Shown here in pieces: positions 8,277-16,665 of a stretch of DNA of 64,000 bases (its first letter is position 1; each line of letters begins with the position of its first letter). The notes below the pieces were generated by a model. It was given only the letters and a program-made list of their open reading frames with translations. It was not told the origin of the DNA and made no database searches. The translations under genes were made by a program, and so were the position numbers. The stretch lies in NCBI GenBank assembly GCA_017519145.1, contig JAFWTA010000022.1, positions 62,001 through 126,000 on the forward strand, in the 5' to 3' direction. This stretch comes from Ruminococcus sp. (GTDB lineage Bacteria; Bacillota; Clostridia; Oscillospirales; Ruminococcaceae).

Positions 8277-8295
8277 TAGTTCATGGATATGAGAC

Positions 8296-8388
8296 AGATG
8301 ACAGTACAGGACGTTTTCTGAGTCCGCTCCGTACTGACATCTATGTTGACGCTTCTTGGTTACGAAGAGCGCCGATATTATTGGGGGG
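8296..8388 (+). promoter_or_regulatory. Structured leader of the MATE gene; candidate guanidine-IV (mepA) riboswitch
   Basis: The leader folds into a long interrupted hairpin: AGATG/CATCT (8296-8300 with 8338-8342), CAGTAC/GTACTG (8302-8307 with 8331-8336), GGAC/GTCC (8309-8312 with 8322-8325). A second hairpin follows, CTTC-loop-GAAG (8352-8367, loop TTGGTTAC), and then a GGGGGG run at 8383-8388, 11 nt before the ATG, which can serve as the ribosome site. Two hairpins upstream of a MepA-like MATE gene recall the guanidine-IV class. I match it by layout and context, not by a verified consensus, so the class assignment is tentative; the structure itself is clear. Confidence 0.45.
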
Positions 8389-8399
8389 CATAAAATTTA

Positions 8400-9743
8400 A
8401 TGGATAAAAAACCAATACGGCTTGTGTTTTTCAAGTACATATTGGCGAATGTTATCAGCTCTTTAGGTGTATCGGTATATATTCTTATCGATACACTTTT
8501 TATTTCTAAGGGGATGGGGTCTGAAGGACTTGCCGCACTTAACCTGTCACTGCCTGTTTTCAACTTTCTGAACGGTTTCGGACTGATGCTGGGAATGGGC
8601 GGCGGAAGCAAGTTCTCCATGCTTTACTGTCGAACGGAACGGAAAGAGACCGATGCTGTCTACACAAATGCCTTCTTTGCCATGCTTGCCATTGCGGCAG
8701 TCTTTGAGATACTGGGAATATTCTTCTCAAAGCAGGTCACACGTCTGCTGGGAGCGGACGCAAGTATCTTCGCAATGTCTCACAGCTACATAAAGAAGGT
8801 CCTTCTCTTTTCACCCGCTTTTCTTATGAATAACCTCATAGCCTGCTTCATGCGCAACGACAGCGCACCGAGGCTGGCTATGCTGGGACTGCTGAGCGGT
8901 AGCCTTGTCAATGTCATACTTGATTACGTCTTTATTTTCCGCCTTGATATGGGAATGAGCGGCGCAGCTCTTGCGACCTGCATCGCACCCTTTGTCAGCA
9001 TGGCGGTGATGAGCATACACGTTATAACGGGCTGGAATGCATTCAGTCTCAGAGCGATGCTTCCGTCCATTGGCACTATAAAAGAGATAGTCTCACTGGG
9101 GCTTCACTCCTTCCTGTCCGAGGTATCTGGCGGAGTTGTCATAATGATATTCAACTTCGTCATCTACCGTATCTCAGGCAATACGGGTATAGCCGCATAC
9201 GGAGTCATTGCCAACACGGCAATAGTTTTCACAGCCATATTCGCAGGCATCGCCAGCGGTATCCAGCCGCTGATGTGCCGATATCACGGACGCAATGACA
9301 GTCAGGCGATAAGCTATGTACTGCGTCTCGCCATGACTACAGCGCTTATATTCTCTGTTCTGGCATATGCCGCTGTATTTCTGGGCACCTCCCGCATCGT
9401 GGGAGCATTCAACAGCGAGAGCCATGAGGGCTTCAGGAGCATAGCCGAAAAGGGACTGCGCGAATACTTCCTGTTCATGCCGTTCATGGGAGTCAATTCA
9501 ATATTCTCAATTTACTTCACATCTATGGAAAAGCCGGGACGGGCACAGATGATCTCCCTGCTCCGCGGAACAGTGCTGGTGATACCCATAGCAATTACCG
9601 CATACATACTCCGCAGCATGACATGGGTGTGGGCAACGGTACCCGCTGCGGAAGCTATAACAGCTGTAGTCGGAATAACCATGTTTGTGCTGAGCGTGAG
9701 AAAAAAATGGACGGAGACTCTGAGTCCCCTTCCCACAAGATAA
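8400..9743 (+). CDS. MATE family multidrug exporter (MepA-like)
   Basis: A 447-aa protein with about twelve hydrophobic segments in two homologous MatE halves. Recognisable elements are VSVYILIDTLFISKGMG, AALNLSLPVFNFLNGFGLMLGMGGGSKFS in the first half, CFMRNDSAPRLAML after it and GIASGIQPLMCRYHGR in the second half. MATE proteins expel cationic drugs or dyes, or small endogenous amines, in exchange for Na+ or H+. A structured leader with its own promoter precedes it and an intrinsic terminator follows, so it is a single-gene unit. If the leader is a guanidine sensor, guanidinium would be a natural substrate. Confidence 0.9.
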   Translation: MDKKPIRLVFFKYILANVISSLGVSVYILIDTLFISKGMGSEGLAALNLSLPVFNFLNGFGLMLGMGGGSKFSMLYCRTERKETDAVYTNAFFAMLAIAAVFEILGIFFSKQVTRLLGADASIFAMSHSYIKKVLLFSPAFLMNNLIACFMRNDSAPRLAMLGLLSGSLVNVILDYVFIFRLDMGMSGAALATCIAPFVSMAVMSIHVITGWNAFSLRAMLPSIGTIKEIVSLGLHSFLSEVSGGVVIMIFNFVIYRISGNTGIAAYGVIANTAIVFTAIFAGIASGIQPLMCRYHGRNDSQAISYVLRLAMTTALIFSVLAYAAVFLGTSRIVGAFNSESHEGFRSIAEKGLREYFLFMPFMGVNSIFSIYFTSMEKPGRAQMISLLRGTVLVIPIAITAYILRSMTWVWATVPAAEAITAVVGITMFVLSVRKKWTETLSPLPTR

Positions 9744-9748
9744 AAACA

Positions 9749-9777
9749 GCCCCGAAGCATTTCGCCTCGGGGCATTT
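9749..9777 (+). terminator. Intrinsic terminator of the MATE gene
   Basis: GCCCCGA / TCGGGGC stem followed by ATTTTA, beginning 6 nt after the stop codon. Confidence 0.75.
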
Positions 9778-9928
9778 TACACAGCAGCTAAGACTAATCG
9801 TAATTCAGCGCAAGCGTTAACAGTGAAAAGTGAATATTGAATAGTGAATAGTTACTGTGTTCGCTTCGCTCACAATATTTGAATATTGTTGCCGCAGGCG
9901 ACACCATAACTCTCAGCTAAATCAGCTG

Positions 9929-10324
9929 TTACAGTACGCTCTCGCCCTCGCCCATAACGGGGATGATAACAGCCTTTGCGTCCTCAAGACGGAATATCAT
10001 CATCTTGTTTCCTGTCTTGTCGTTGTAAATGTCTCTGAGGTGAGGAGCACCCTCCAGAGCAGCCTCTGCGTACTTGGGGTCAGTCTCAAATACAGCCTTT
10101 CCTGTGTAGCGCAGCCACTTTCCGTCAGGCTTGCAGGCAGCTATCTCGCAGAGGGGCGAAGCAACGAGCTGCTTGTATACGTCCTTGAAGTCTCCCACGC
10201 CGAAAAGAACCTTTCCGTCCATTTCCATATGTAGACCGAGGGGCCTCAGCTTAGGCTGGTCGCCGTCCTTTGTAGCAAGGAAGAAAACTCCTGCTTCGGT
10301 GAGAAAATCGTTGAGTTTGCTCAT
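9929..10324 (-). CDS. Pyridoxamine 5'-phosphate oxidase-fold (flavin-binding) protein
   Basis: A 131-aa split-barrel protein of the PPOX superfamily. It has the usual start (LNDFLTEAGVFFLATKDG), the P-R-P-L element (KLRPLGLHMEMDGKVLFG), and the strand WLRYTGKAVFETDP. Such small proteins bind FMN or F420/heme and are often annotated as NimA-like reductases; the substrate is unknown. The ATG at 10324 is chosen because AAGGAGGT lies 7 nt upstream; an earlier in-frame ATG overlaps this site. It lies 33 nt after cysK on the same strand. Confidence 0.82.
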   Translation of the reverse strand: MSKLNDFLTEAGVFFLATKDGDQPKLRPLGLHMEMDGKVLFGVGDFKDVYKQLVASPLCEIAACKPDGKWLRYTGKAVFETDPKYAEAALEGAPHLRDIYNDKTGNKMMIFRLEDAKAVIIPVMGEGESVL

Positions 10325-10357
10325 AATATATACCTCCTTATGCACATTTCGTGCTTA

Positions 10358-11287
10358 TTAATCCTCGAAAAGGGGTGTAGAGAAGTATCTCTCGGCAGTA
10401 TCGGGAAGGATGGTAACGACAGTCTTTCCCTCGCCCAGCTTCTCGGCAAGCTTCAGAGCTGCCGCAACATTTGTGCCGCTGGAGATACCGCACATTATTC
10501 CCTCCTTGGAAGCCAAGTCCTTAGCGGTCTGGATAGCCTCCTCGTCGGTAACTATATATATGTCGTCGTAAATGCTCTGATTGAGGATATCGGGAATGAT
10601 ACCGTCGCCAATGCCCATCTGGAGATGAGTACCGATGTTTCCGCCTGCAAGGATAGCAGCATTCTCGGGTTCAACAGCCCATATGACCATATCGGGGTAC
10701 TGAGCCTTGAGAGCCTCGCCGATACCTGTGATAGTACCGCCTGTGCCGATTCCCGAGCAGAAGCCGTCTATCTTCACCGCAGACTGCTCCAGAATTTCAA
10801 GGGCTGTGTGGTACTTATGTGCGCCGATATTGTTAACATTGGCGAACTGCTGGGGCACGAACACGTTCTCGTCCTCCTCAGCCATTCTAAGGGCAGTATC
10901 AAGGCACTCCTGAATGCACTTGCCGATATCGCCGTCATCATGGATGAGCTTTACCTCTGCACCGTAGTGGTTGACCAGCTTACGGCGCTCCTCGCTGACG
11001 GAATCGGGCATGATGATAATTGTCCTGTATCCCTTGACAGCTCCCACAAGAGCGAGACCTATGCCCTGATTGCCGCTGGTAGGCTCAACGATTATGGTAT
11101 TCTCGTTGATCTTTCCCTCCATTTCGGCATGACGTATCATATTGTAAGCGGTACGGGTCTTAATGGAGCCGCCCACGTTGAGTCCCTCGAACTTTACGAG
11201 TACGTCGGCATTTCCCTTTTTGTTCATGCGGTTGAGCTTTATCATGGGCGTATGACCCATTGCTTCAAGAATATTATTGTATATCAT
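10358..11287 (-). CDS. cysK: PLP-dependent cysteine synthase family protein
   Basis: A fold-type II PLP enzyme that would replace the acetyl group of O-acetylserine with sulfide. The PLP lysine is K43 in GGSIKTRTAYNMI, the substrate loop is EPTSGNQGIG, the phosphate-binding loop is GIGTGGTITG and the C-terminal Ser-binding loop is GISSGTNVAAAL. The common bacterial motif is SVKDR; here it is SIKTR, a variant I associate with a Clostridia subgroup, so an alternative beta-replacement substrate is possible. At 309 aa it is full length. It has its own promoter and may read through into the PPOX gene. Confidence 0.9.
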   Translation of the reverse strand: MIYNNILEAMGHTPMIKLNRMNKKGNADVLVKFEGLNVGGSIKTRTAYNMIRHAEMEGKINENTIIVEPTSGNQGIGLALVGAVKGYRTIIIMPDSVSEERRKLVNHYGAEVKLIHDDGDIGKCIQECLDTALRMAEEDENVFVPQQFANVNNIGAHKYHTALEILEQSAVKIDGFCSGIGTGGTITGIGEALKAQYPDMVIWAVEPENAAILAGGNIGTHLQMGIGDGIIPDILNQSIYDDIYIVTDEEAIQTAKDLASKEGIMCGISSGTNVAAALKLAEKLGEGKTVVTILPDTAERYFSTPLFED

Positions 11288-11337
11288 TTCAGTTCTCCTT
11301 AGATGGCTTTACAGCCTTTTAGTCACATAACATTACT

Positions 11338-11366
11338 ATTATACAATAAATCCGACTAAAACGCAA
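11338..11366 (-). promoter_or_regulatory. Promoter of cysK
   Basis: On the minus strand TTGCGT (11366-11361), 17-nt spacer, TATAAT (11343-11338), about 50 nt before the start codon. An 8-bp inverted repeat TTTTAGTC / GACTAAAA brackets the -10 element, and a DtxR-like palindrome (11404-11417) lies 38 nt upstream of the -35. Confidence 0.7.
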
Positions 11367-11428
11367 GGACTTTTTATTTCCCGAAAAACAGGTACAAATT
11401 GAGTTAGTTTAGCCTAACATTTATTATT

Positions 11429-12223
11429 TCATTCATACTGCTTTTCCTCAATGGAAGCCAAAAGACCCGAGTGCTTATAGAGCCTGACGATGTAGGTCTT
11501 TTCGCGGTCAAGAGTTCCTTCAAGCTCCTTCCCCTCCTTTTCCGAGACCTGAACAATATTTTCATAGCTGCTGTCCTCCAGCACACTGAACCTGTAGGTC
11601 AGACTGCTATGCCTTCTGCTGTTATAGCGTCTGCTCGTTATAGCGTAGGAGATGGAGTCAGTACCGATATGTGCGCCGCTAACCTCCACAGCAACGGTCT
11701 CACCCTCGGTCATATCCATAAATGTGCTGCCCATAAAAGATACGTAGGACAGATTGTCAAACTTGGAAAATCCCATGATATTGCGCTGGGAATGCAGAGC
11801 CGTTTCCCTTACGCCGAAGGACATATACATCAGAAACAGGAAACCGTAGAGCAGCACGAAGCCGGCGATCCTGCCTGCCTTGCTCTGCTTTTTCTTCTTT
11901 TTACGGGAGCCGTACTTCTTATCCATAGTATCTGCCGCAGTCACAAGGGGCTCACTGCGCTTTATGAGCATTATCCTTCCCAGAGCCACTCCGAAGGACA
12001 CCTCTGCCGCCAGTCCAAGTATTATGCGAAGCAGTGAGAACAGGAACACTGCCCTTAGACCCTTCTCCCCCGTCATGACGTCGGGCTTGAAAAGAACTCT
12101 GTGCAGGATAGAGACAATGAATGCTGCCACCGCAGCAATAAAGGCGAGCTTATCCCGCTTCCAGATCTTTTCTTCGCGCTCAAAAGCCTTTCTTCTTGCC
12201 TCAGCTGCCTCTTTATTGCTCAT
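11429..12223 (-). CDS. Membrane protein of unknown function
   Basis: A 264-aa protein that I cannot place in a family. It opens with a charged amphipathic segment (KEAAEARRKAFEREEKIWKR), then a membrane helix near residues 27-44, a second near 60-85 and a third near 120-140 (GFVLLYGFLFLMYMSFG). Between the second and third helices is a lysine cluster (RKKKKKQSK). The C-terminal half, about residues 145-264, is polar, probably extracytoplasmic and beta-rich. It follows metG on the same strand after a 65-nt gap containing a hairpin. Confidence 0.65.
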   Translation of the reverse strand: MSNKEAAEARRKAFEREEKIWKRDKLAFIAAVAAFIVSILHRVLFKPDVMTGEKGLRAVFLFSLLRIILGLAAEVSFGVALGRIMLIKRSEPLVTAADTMDKKYGSRKKKKKQSKAGRIAGFVLLYGFLFLMYMSFGVRETALHSQRNIMGFSKFDNLSYVSFMGSTFMDMTEGETVAVEVSGAHIGTDSISYAITSRRYNSRRHSSLTYRFSVLEDSSYENIVQVSEKEGKELEGTLDREKTYIVRLYKHSGLLASIEEKQYE

Positions 12224-12252
12224 ATCAGTCCCCCATTTCCTCAGTTAACAGT

Positions 12253-12278
12253 AAGGAACGCCGAAAAAGGCGTTCCTT
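12253..12278. terminator. Hairpin after metG
   Basis: AAGGAACGCC / GGCGTTCCTT perfect 10-bp stem with a short A/T loop, 10 nt after the metG stop. No long U run follows on the minus strand, so it may attenuate rather than fully stop transcription. Confidence 0.5.
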
Positions 12279-12288
12279 ATGATACTTA

Positions 12289-14298
12289 TTATTCCTCAGC
12301 CGCAGCGAACTGGCTCTCGTGACGGGTGAAGAAATCCGTTCTGGGAGGCAGGAACTTCAGCTTGTGGTTCTCGCCTGTGAAGTAGTTCACAGGCTCAAGG
12401 ATAGTATCCCATGACCAGATACGCTCATCGACTTCCAGATACTCGCGGAGCTTCTCTGTGCCGAAAGGAGCCATTGGGTGCAGGAGCACACCTGCTATCC
12501 TTATCATGTAGAACAGGTTCGCAAGGGACTGCTTCAGCACTTCCTTGTCGGGATAGTCGCCTGTGAGAGCCTTAGCCATGTACTTGCTGCCGTTGCGGAT
12601 ATAGCTGTCCAGAACGTAGGTACACTGGTGGAATGCGAACTTGGACATATGCCTCTCGTAGTCAAGCACAGCCTTCTTTGCCTCCTCGCGGAACTTCTCC
12701 TCGGGAGCGTTATCGGGCATGATGCCGTCCAGCTCCTTCTGAGCGGTATAGAAAGCAGTTCTTATCATACGGTTGTATACATTTGAGAGAAGCAGACCGT
12801 CCTTAACAACAGGATCCGCGTCCTCGGGCTTGGCGTCGGGATTGTAGGGCTTGGGCATGAAGCTTACGGAGCGCTGACCCAGACCGAGTCCCAGCCAGTG
12901 CATACGGAGCTGCTCGGGAGTATAGTGCCTGAGCAGGTCATCAGCCATAGGCGGCTTTACAGCACCCGAGCTGGAAGCCTTCTTGTCAAGGAAAAGAATG
13001 TGGTGATTTGCCACGATAACAGGCATCTGGAGCTCTCCCTCGGCAGGATCGGCAGTCTTTGTATCGCTCTCCTGCTGAGCCATCCACATAGCAGGCTCGG
13101 CAATGCCGTAGAAGTAGATGTTATCCTGACCTATGAACTGATATACAGTGGAGTCCTTGCTGCACCAGTAGTCCTTCCACTCGTTAGTGTCATGGCCGAT
13201 GGACTCCAGATATGTCTCTGTGAATGAGATAGGAGCCCACAGCGACTCAGGCCATACCCATACGGTAAGACCGTCAACGCCGTCCATTACGGGAGCGGGA
13301 ACGCCCCACTCGATATTGCCCGTAAGGCGGAAAGGAACGAGTGTCTTTCCGGTACGATAGCGGATGCCGTTCTCGGTGAGTATGCGGCAGGCTTCATCGC
13401 AGTCTGAAAGCTTTGTGAATTCTATGGTAAATGAAGGCTTTTTAGGCTCCTCAAGGTACTCATGTGCAGGCATGGAGTCTTTCAGCTCCATGTACTTTTC
13501 CTCGAACTCGCGCTTTATGTAGATAACGGGGTTCTTGAGGAACTCGTCAATGGTCTTCCACACAACGGGACGGATGTCCTTGCGCTTTTTGAGCTCCTCC
13601 ACCCAGTCCTTCATGAGCTGTTCGTAGTCGCGGAGCCTGAAGTACCAGTTGGTAACGGGCTTCATTGTGGGAGTCTCACCTGTCAGGGTGCTGACGGGGT
13701 TGATGAGGTTCTCGGGCATATACTGATGGCCCATATCGCATTCGTCTGCGTAGCCCTTTTCGGAGGTACAGCCGTCAACGGGACACTTTCCGATTACCTG
13801 TCTGCCGTTGAGGAACACACCTGCCTTCTCGTCGAAGAACTGCATGGTGGTTATGCGGTCCAGCTGTCCCTTCTTGTGAAGAGAGCTGATAAAGCGGTCG
13901 GTGACCGATGCGTGTATCTCCTTGGAGCGTCCCAGACCGGAAGCTGCGAACAGATTGGGAGAGATACCGTAAGCATCGAGAGTCTCCTGCTGCTTGTCGT
14001 GGTTTCTCTGAACGAAATCCTCAAGTGAGCCCTCGAACTCGCCGTTCTTGACCTTGACGCGCCAGCCCTCTGCAATGGGAGAGCCGTAGCAGTCTGTACC
14101 GCCCACGAAGATAACGTTGTCCTTGCCTATACGGTCGCGCATGAAGCGGGCGAAGGTGTCCGCGAAAACGAACATACCGCCAACATGACCGAAGTGGAGC
14201 TCCTTATTGCCGTATGGCATACCGCCTGTGACGATACATCTTTTCGGGAACACAGGACGGGGTATCTCAAAATTCTTCTTTTCCTTTTTTTCTGACAT
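12289..14298 (-). CDS. metG: Methionine-tRNA ligase (class I), with altered KMSKS loop
   Basis: A class I aminoacyl-tRNA synthetase that would charge tRNA-Met. The HIGH motif is HFGH (residues 35-38) in TGGMPYGNKELHFGHVGG. A zinc-binding insertion follows (GKCPVDGC and ADECDMGHQYMPENLINP) whose layout fits the E. coli type of MetRS. The KMSKS loop reads KASSS (residues 440-444 in FLDKKASSSG), so the second Lys is absent. Helical anticodon-binding domain follows; there is no C-terminal EMAP/Trbp111 domain. The ATG at 14298 has GAGGAT upstream; a start further upstream would fall in the palindromic repeat at 14337-14413. Length 669 aa fits the family. Confidence 0.87.
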   Translation of the reverse strand: MSEKKEKKNFEIPRPVFPKRCIVTGGMPYGNKELHFGHVGGMFVFADTFARFMRDRIGKDNVIFVGGTDCYGSPIAEGWRVKVKNGEFEGSLEDFVQRNHDKQQETLDAYGISPNLFAASGLGRSKEIHASVTDRFISSLHKKGQLDRITTMQFFDEKAGVFLNGRQVIGKCPVDGCTSEKGYADECDMGHQYMPENLINPVSTLTGETPTMKPVTNWYFRLRDYEQLMKDWVEELKKRKDIRPVVWKTIDEFLKNPVIYIKREFEEKYMELKDSMPAHEYLEEPKKPSFTIEFTKLSDCDEACRILTENGIRYRTGKTLVPFRLTGNIEWGVPAPVMDGVDGLTVWVWPESLWAPISFTETYLESIGHDTNEWKDYWCSKDSTVYQFIGQDNIYFYGIAEPAMWMAQQESDTKTADPAEGELQMPVIVANHHILFLDKKASSSGAVKPPMADDLLRHYTPEQLRMHWLGLGLGQRSVSFMPKPYNPDAKPEDADPVVKDGLLLSNVYNRMIRTAFYTAQKELDGIMPDNAPEEKFREEAKKAVLDYERHMSKFAFHQCTYVLDSYIRNGSKYMAKALTGDYPDKEVLKQSLANLFYMIRIAGVLLHPMAPFGTEKLREYLEVDERIWSWDTILEPVNYFTGENHKLKFLPPRTDFFTRHESQFAAAEE

Positions 14299-14336
14299 TT
14301 TTTTATCCTCTTTTTCGTTAATGTTCGAAAATGATT

Positions 14337-14413
14337 GTAGGGAACGCCGCCCTCGGCGTTCCACGATAAATAATTATGTATATTGACGGAACGGCGAGGG
14401 CGCCGTTCCCTAC
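14337..14413. repeat. Palindromic MITE-like repeat
   Basis: Two 26-nt arms, 14337-14362 and 14388-14413, are inverted copies with only a couple of mismatches (left starts GTAGGGAACGCCGCCC, right ends GGGCGCCGTTCCCTAC), separated by a 25-nt AT-rich spacer. The element lies between gltX and metG. Short AATTCATAATT and ATTATGCATT repeats follow in the adjacent 14415-14516, which has no gene. It resembles a non-autonomous palindromic intergenic element. Confidence 0.7.
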
Positions 14414-14516
14414 TTTATATAATTCATAATTAAGAATTCATAATTCATAATTGTGGTGTCCGCTATCGCGGACGGATTTGAATACTTTCAGGCGCCCATT
14501 AATTATGCATTATGCA

Positions 14517-16157
14517 TTAAGCAAACGCTTCCAGTCTTCTGCGTGTTATCTCCTCGCCGAGAACATGGCTGACTTCCCAGATATCGGGAGCATTAGCGTG
14601 TCCCGTGAGAGCGATACGGAGCATATTTGTAATATGGACTATGCTTCCCCTGAACTGGTCGGGGTTCTTCTTGTAGTCCTTGGGCTTTACAGCGAAGCCC
14701 ATTTCCTCGGTGATAGCCTTTACCTTGTCGAACCATGCGGCGGAGTCGTCGCTGTGGTCATAAGCTGCAAGGTACTTGCCGAAGAACTCCTTAACGGTTG
14801 CCTCGTCGCACTCCTCGGGCATAGAGTCTGTAACCTTGAAGGTCTCATCATAGTAGAAACTCATGAAGTCACAAGCCTGCTTCCATGTTTCGATATCACG
14901 TCTGGGCTTTGCACCGCCTCTGCCAACATTGAGTGCGGCAAGAGTTCTCTCGGGGTACTTCTTTATAAGACCTGCGTACTCGTCATTGTACTCCTCACAC
15001 CACTCAAGCCAGCCGTCACAGACCTGCTGTGCAGGCATACGGCAGATAACATTCTTAGAGATATCGCGGAGCTTGTCAAGGTCGACCAGAGCGCCCGAAA
15101 CGGACATCTTGTCCAGCGCATAGGGGAAGTCATGGTAGTCAGCCTCAGGGTTGGCGATACGCCACTCCTCGTAATTGGAATTGAGGAGAGTGAGCAGGAA
15201 CTCCCAGATAGCGTCTCTGCTTATTCCCTCCTGCTGATAGTAAGCCAGTGCCAGCTCGGGGTCCTTACGCTTTGAGAGCTTGCGCTTGCCGCCAGTCTCG
15301 CCGTCTATCTTCATAAGAGTAGCTGTGTGGCAGTATATGGGCTGCTTCCAGCCGAGAGTATTGAACAGCTCAACGTGCATAGGCAGGGAGGAGATCCACT
15401 CCTCGCCGCGGATAACATGAGTCGAGCGCATGAAATGGTCATCTATAACGTGGGCAAAATGGTATGTGGGGATACCGTCGCTCTTGAGGAGGACGAAGTC
15501 CATATTGTTTCTGGGCATTTCCAGCTTTCCGCGGATAGCGTCCTCAACAGCGATGGTCTCGCCTGTCTCCTGACCTCTGAAGCGGAGCACCCACTCCCTG
15601 CCCTCGGCAATATTTGCCTTTACCTCGTCAATGGTAAGATCACGGCACTTTGCATACTTACCGTAAACACCGGGATTTTCCTTGTTAGCGGTCTGCTGCT
15701 CGCGGACAGCCTCTATCTCCTCCGCTGTCATGAAGCAGGGATAAGCCAGACCTCTCTCGGTGAGGAGCTTTGCGAAAACGTGGTATATCTCCTTACGCTG
15801 ACGCTGTCTGTAAGGACCGTAGTTTCCGTTGTCGCCCTCGGCAGTAGCACCCTCGTCGAAGTGAACACCGAAGTAGTCCATAGCGTTGATGACTGTCTCA
15901 ACAGCGCCCTCCACCTCACGCTTGTTGTCGGTATCCTCTATTCTGAGGTAGAAAACACCATTTGACTGGTGAGCGATACGCTCACCGATGATGGCATTAT
16001 AGAGGTTGCCGAGGTGAACGAAGCCCGTAGGACTGGGACCTATACGGGTAACGCAGGCGCCCTCGGGGAGCTGCCTTTCGGGGAAACGCGCGTCGATATC
16101 CTCGGGAGTTTCCCTGACATCGGGGAAAAGAAGTTCTGCAAGTGCCTTAAAATCCAT
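14517..16157 (-). CDS. gltX: Glutamate-tRNA ligase
   Basis: A class I synthetase that charges tRNA-Glu. The HIGH motif is HLGN in RIGPSPTGFVHLGNLYNAI and KMSKS is KLSKR in GGKRKLSKRKDPE. The 4-thiouridine-side loop and the C-terminal helical anticodon domain are recognisable. At 546 aa it is longer than the common ~480-aa enzyme, owing to an N-terminal extension of about 37 residues before the catalytic domain (FPDVRETPEDIDARFPERQL) and a longer C-terminal domain, a pattern I would expect in Clostridia. Discriminating or non-discriminating charging cannot be told. No T-box leader is visible upstream. Confidence 0.93.
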   Translation of the reverse strand: MDFKALAELLFPDVRETPEDIDARFPERQLPEGACVTRIGPSPTGFVHLGNLYNAIIGERIAHQSNGVFYLRIEDTDNKREVEGAVETVINAMDYFGVHFDEGATAEGDNGNYGPYRQRQRKEIYHVFAKLLTERGLAYPCFMTAEEIEAVREQQTANKENPGVYGKYAKCRDLTIDEVKANIAEGREWVLRFRGQETGETIAVEDAIRGKLEMPRNNMDFVLLKSDGIPTYHFAHVIDDHFMRSTHVIRGEEWISSLPMHVELFNTLGWKQPIYCHTATLMKIDGETGGKRKLSKRKDPELALAYYQQEGISRDAIWEFLLTLLNSNYEEWRIANPEADYHDFPYALDKMSVSGALVDLDKLRDISKNVICRMPAQQVCDGWLEWCEEYNDEYAGLIKKYPERTLAALNVGRGGAKPRRDIETWKQACDFMSFYYDETFKVTDSMPEECDEATVKEFFGKYLAAYDHSDDSAAWFDKVKAITEEMGFAVKPKDYKKNPDQFRGSIVHITNMLRIALTGHANAPDIWEVSHVLGEEITRRRLEAFA

Positions 16158-16270
16158 ATTATCAATCCTTTTGTAAATTCTGAGCCCGTAAAAGGTACAG
16201 GCAATATTTATTTAATTATACCACATAGCACCGCCAAAGTCAATGACTAAAAACCGCTGCCGAAACCCAC

Positions 16271-16299
16271 TTGACAACGGGCTGAATTGACGGTATAAT
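16271..16299 (+). promoter_or_regulatory. Promoter of the small membrane protein gene
   Basis: Consensus TTGACA (16271-16276), 17-nt spacer, TATAAT (16294-16299), 53 nt before the ATG. Confidence 0.75.
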
Positions 16300-16352
16300 A
16301 AAGATCAATAACAGTTCCGCTATCAGATACACTAAAAAGGAAAGGGATAAAA

Positions 16353-16604
16353 ATGTTTGATCCTTATAGACATAATAAACGCAGATTTACCTGGCAGCAG
16401 GATAAGATACTTGACATCAAGCTCGACCTTATCTGGATCGTCGGTCTTGTAGCATCGCTGTTCATTTCAAAATTTCTGGCCGTTATCATCGGAATAGTTC
16501 TTGTAATACTGAGTGTAAGGCGCTATATAAACAGTGAGCATCACAGCTTCGACAATTACGACAACGAACACAGATACTATGATGATGACGATGATGAATA
16601 TTAA
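16353..16604 (+). CDS. Small membrane protein of unknown function
   Basis: An 83-aa protein: a basic aromatic N-terminus (FDPYRHNKRRFTWQQDK), a hydrophobic hairpin of one or two helices at about residues 28-55 (LIWIVGLVASLFISKFLAVI, then IGIVLVILSV) and a very acidic, Tyr-rich tail (RYYDDDDDEY). No family is recognised. AAAGGGA lies upstream of the ATG, a consensus promoter precedes it and a bidirectional terminator follows, so it is a genuine monocistronic gene. Confidence 0.75.
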   Translation: MFDPYRHNKRRFTWQQDKILDIKLDLIWIVGLVASLFISKFLAVIIGIVLVILSVRRYINSEHHSFDNYDNEHRYYDDDDDEY

Positions 16605-16606
16605 AG

Positions 16607-16644
16607 CATAAAAAAGCTCCCCATTTCTCAGGGGAGCTTTTGAA
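16607..16644. terminator. Bidirectional terminator, copy 1 of a 38-nt repeat
   Basis: AGCTCCCC / GGGGAGCT stem with A-run on one side and T-run on the other. It serves the converging genes 16353-16604 and 16666-17226. The 38 nt here are identical to 17329-17366. Confidence 0.85.
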
Positions 16645-16665
16645 CATATTAAAGCTTTAAGGGCA

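Noticed and set aside
9780-9925. Possible gene remnant or small RNA after the MATE terminator
   Set aside because: Contains only short AT-rich repeats (GTGAATAGTGAATAG) and a TTCGCTTCGCTCAC stretch also seen in reverse near 49.9 kb; no promoter-terminator pair or coding signal.
10340-11302. Open frame of 320 codons on the plus strand across cysK
   Set aside because: It mirrors the third-position bias of cysK on the other strand; no ribosome site and no motif.
16158-16270. T-box leader before gltX or metG
   Set aside because: No T-box sequence (AGGGTGGAACCGCG-like) and no specifier stem are visible in the short upstream regions.
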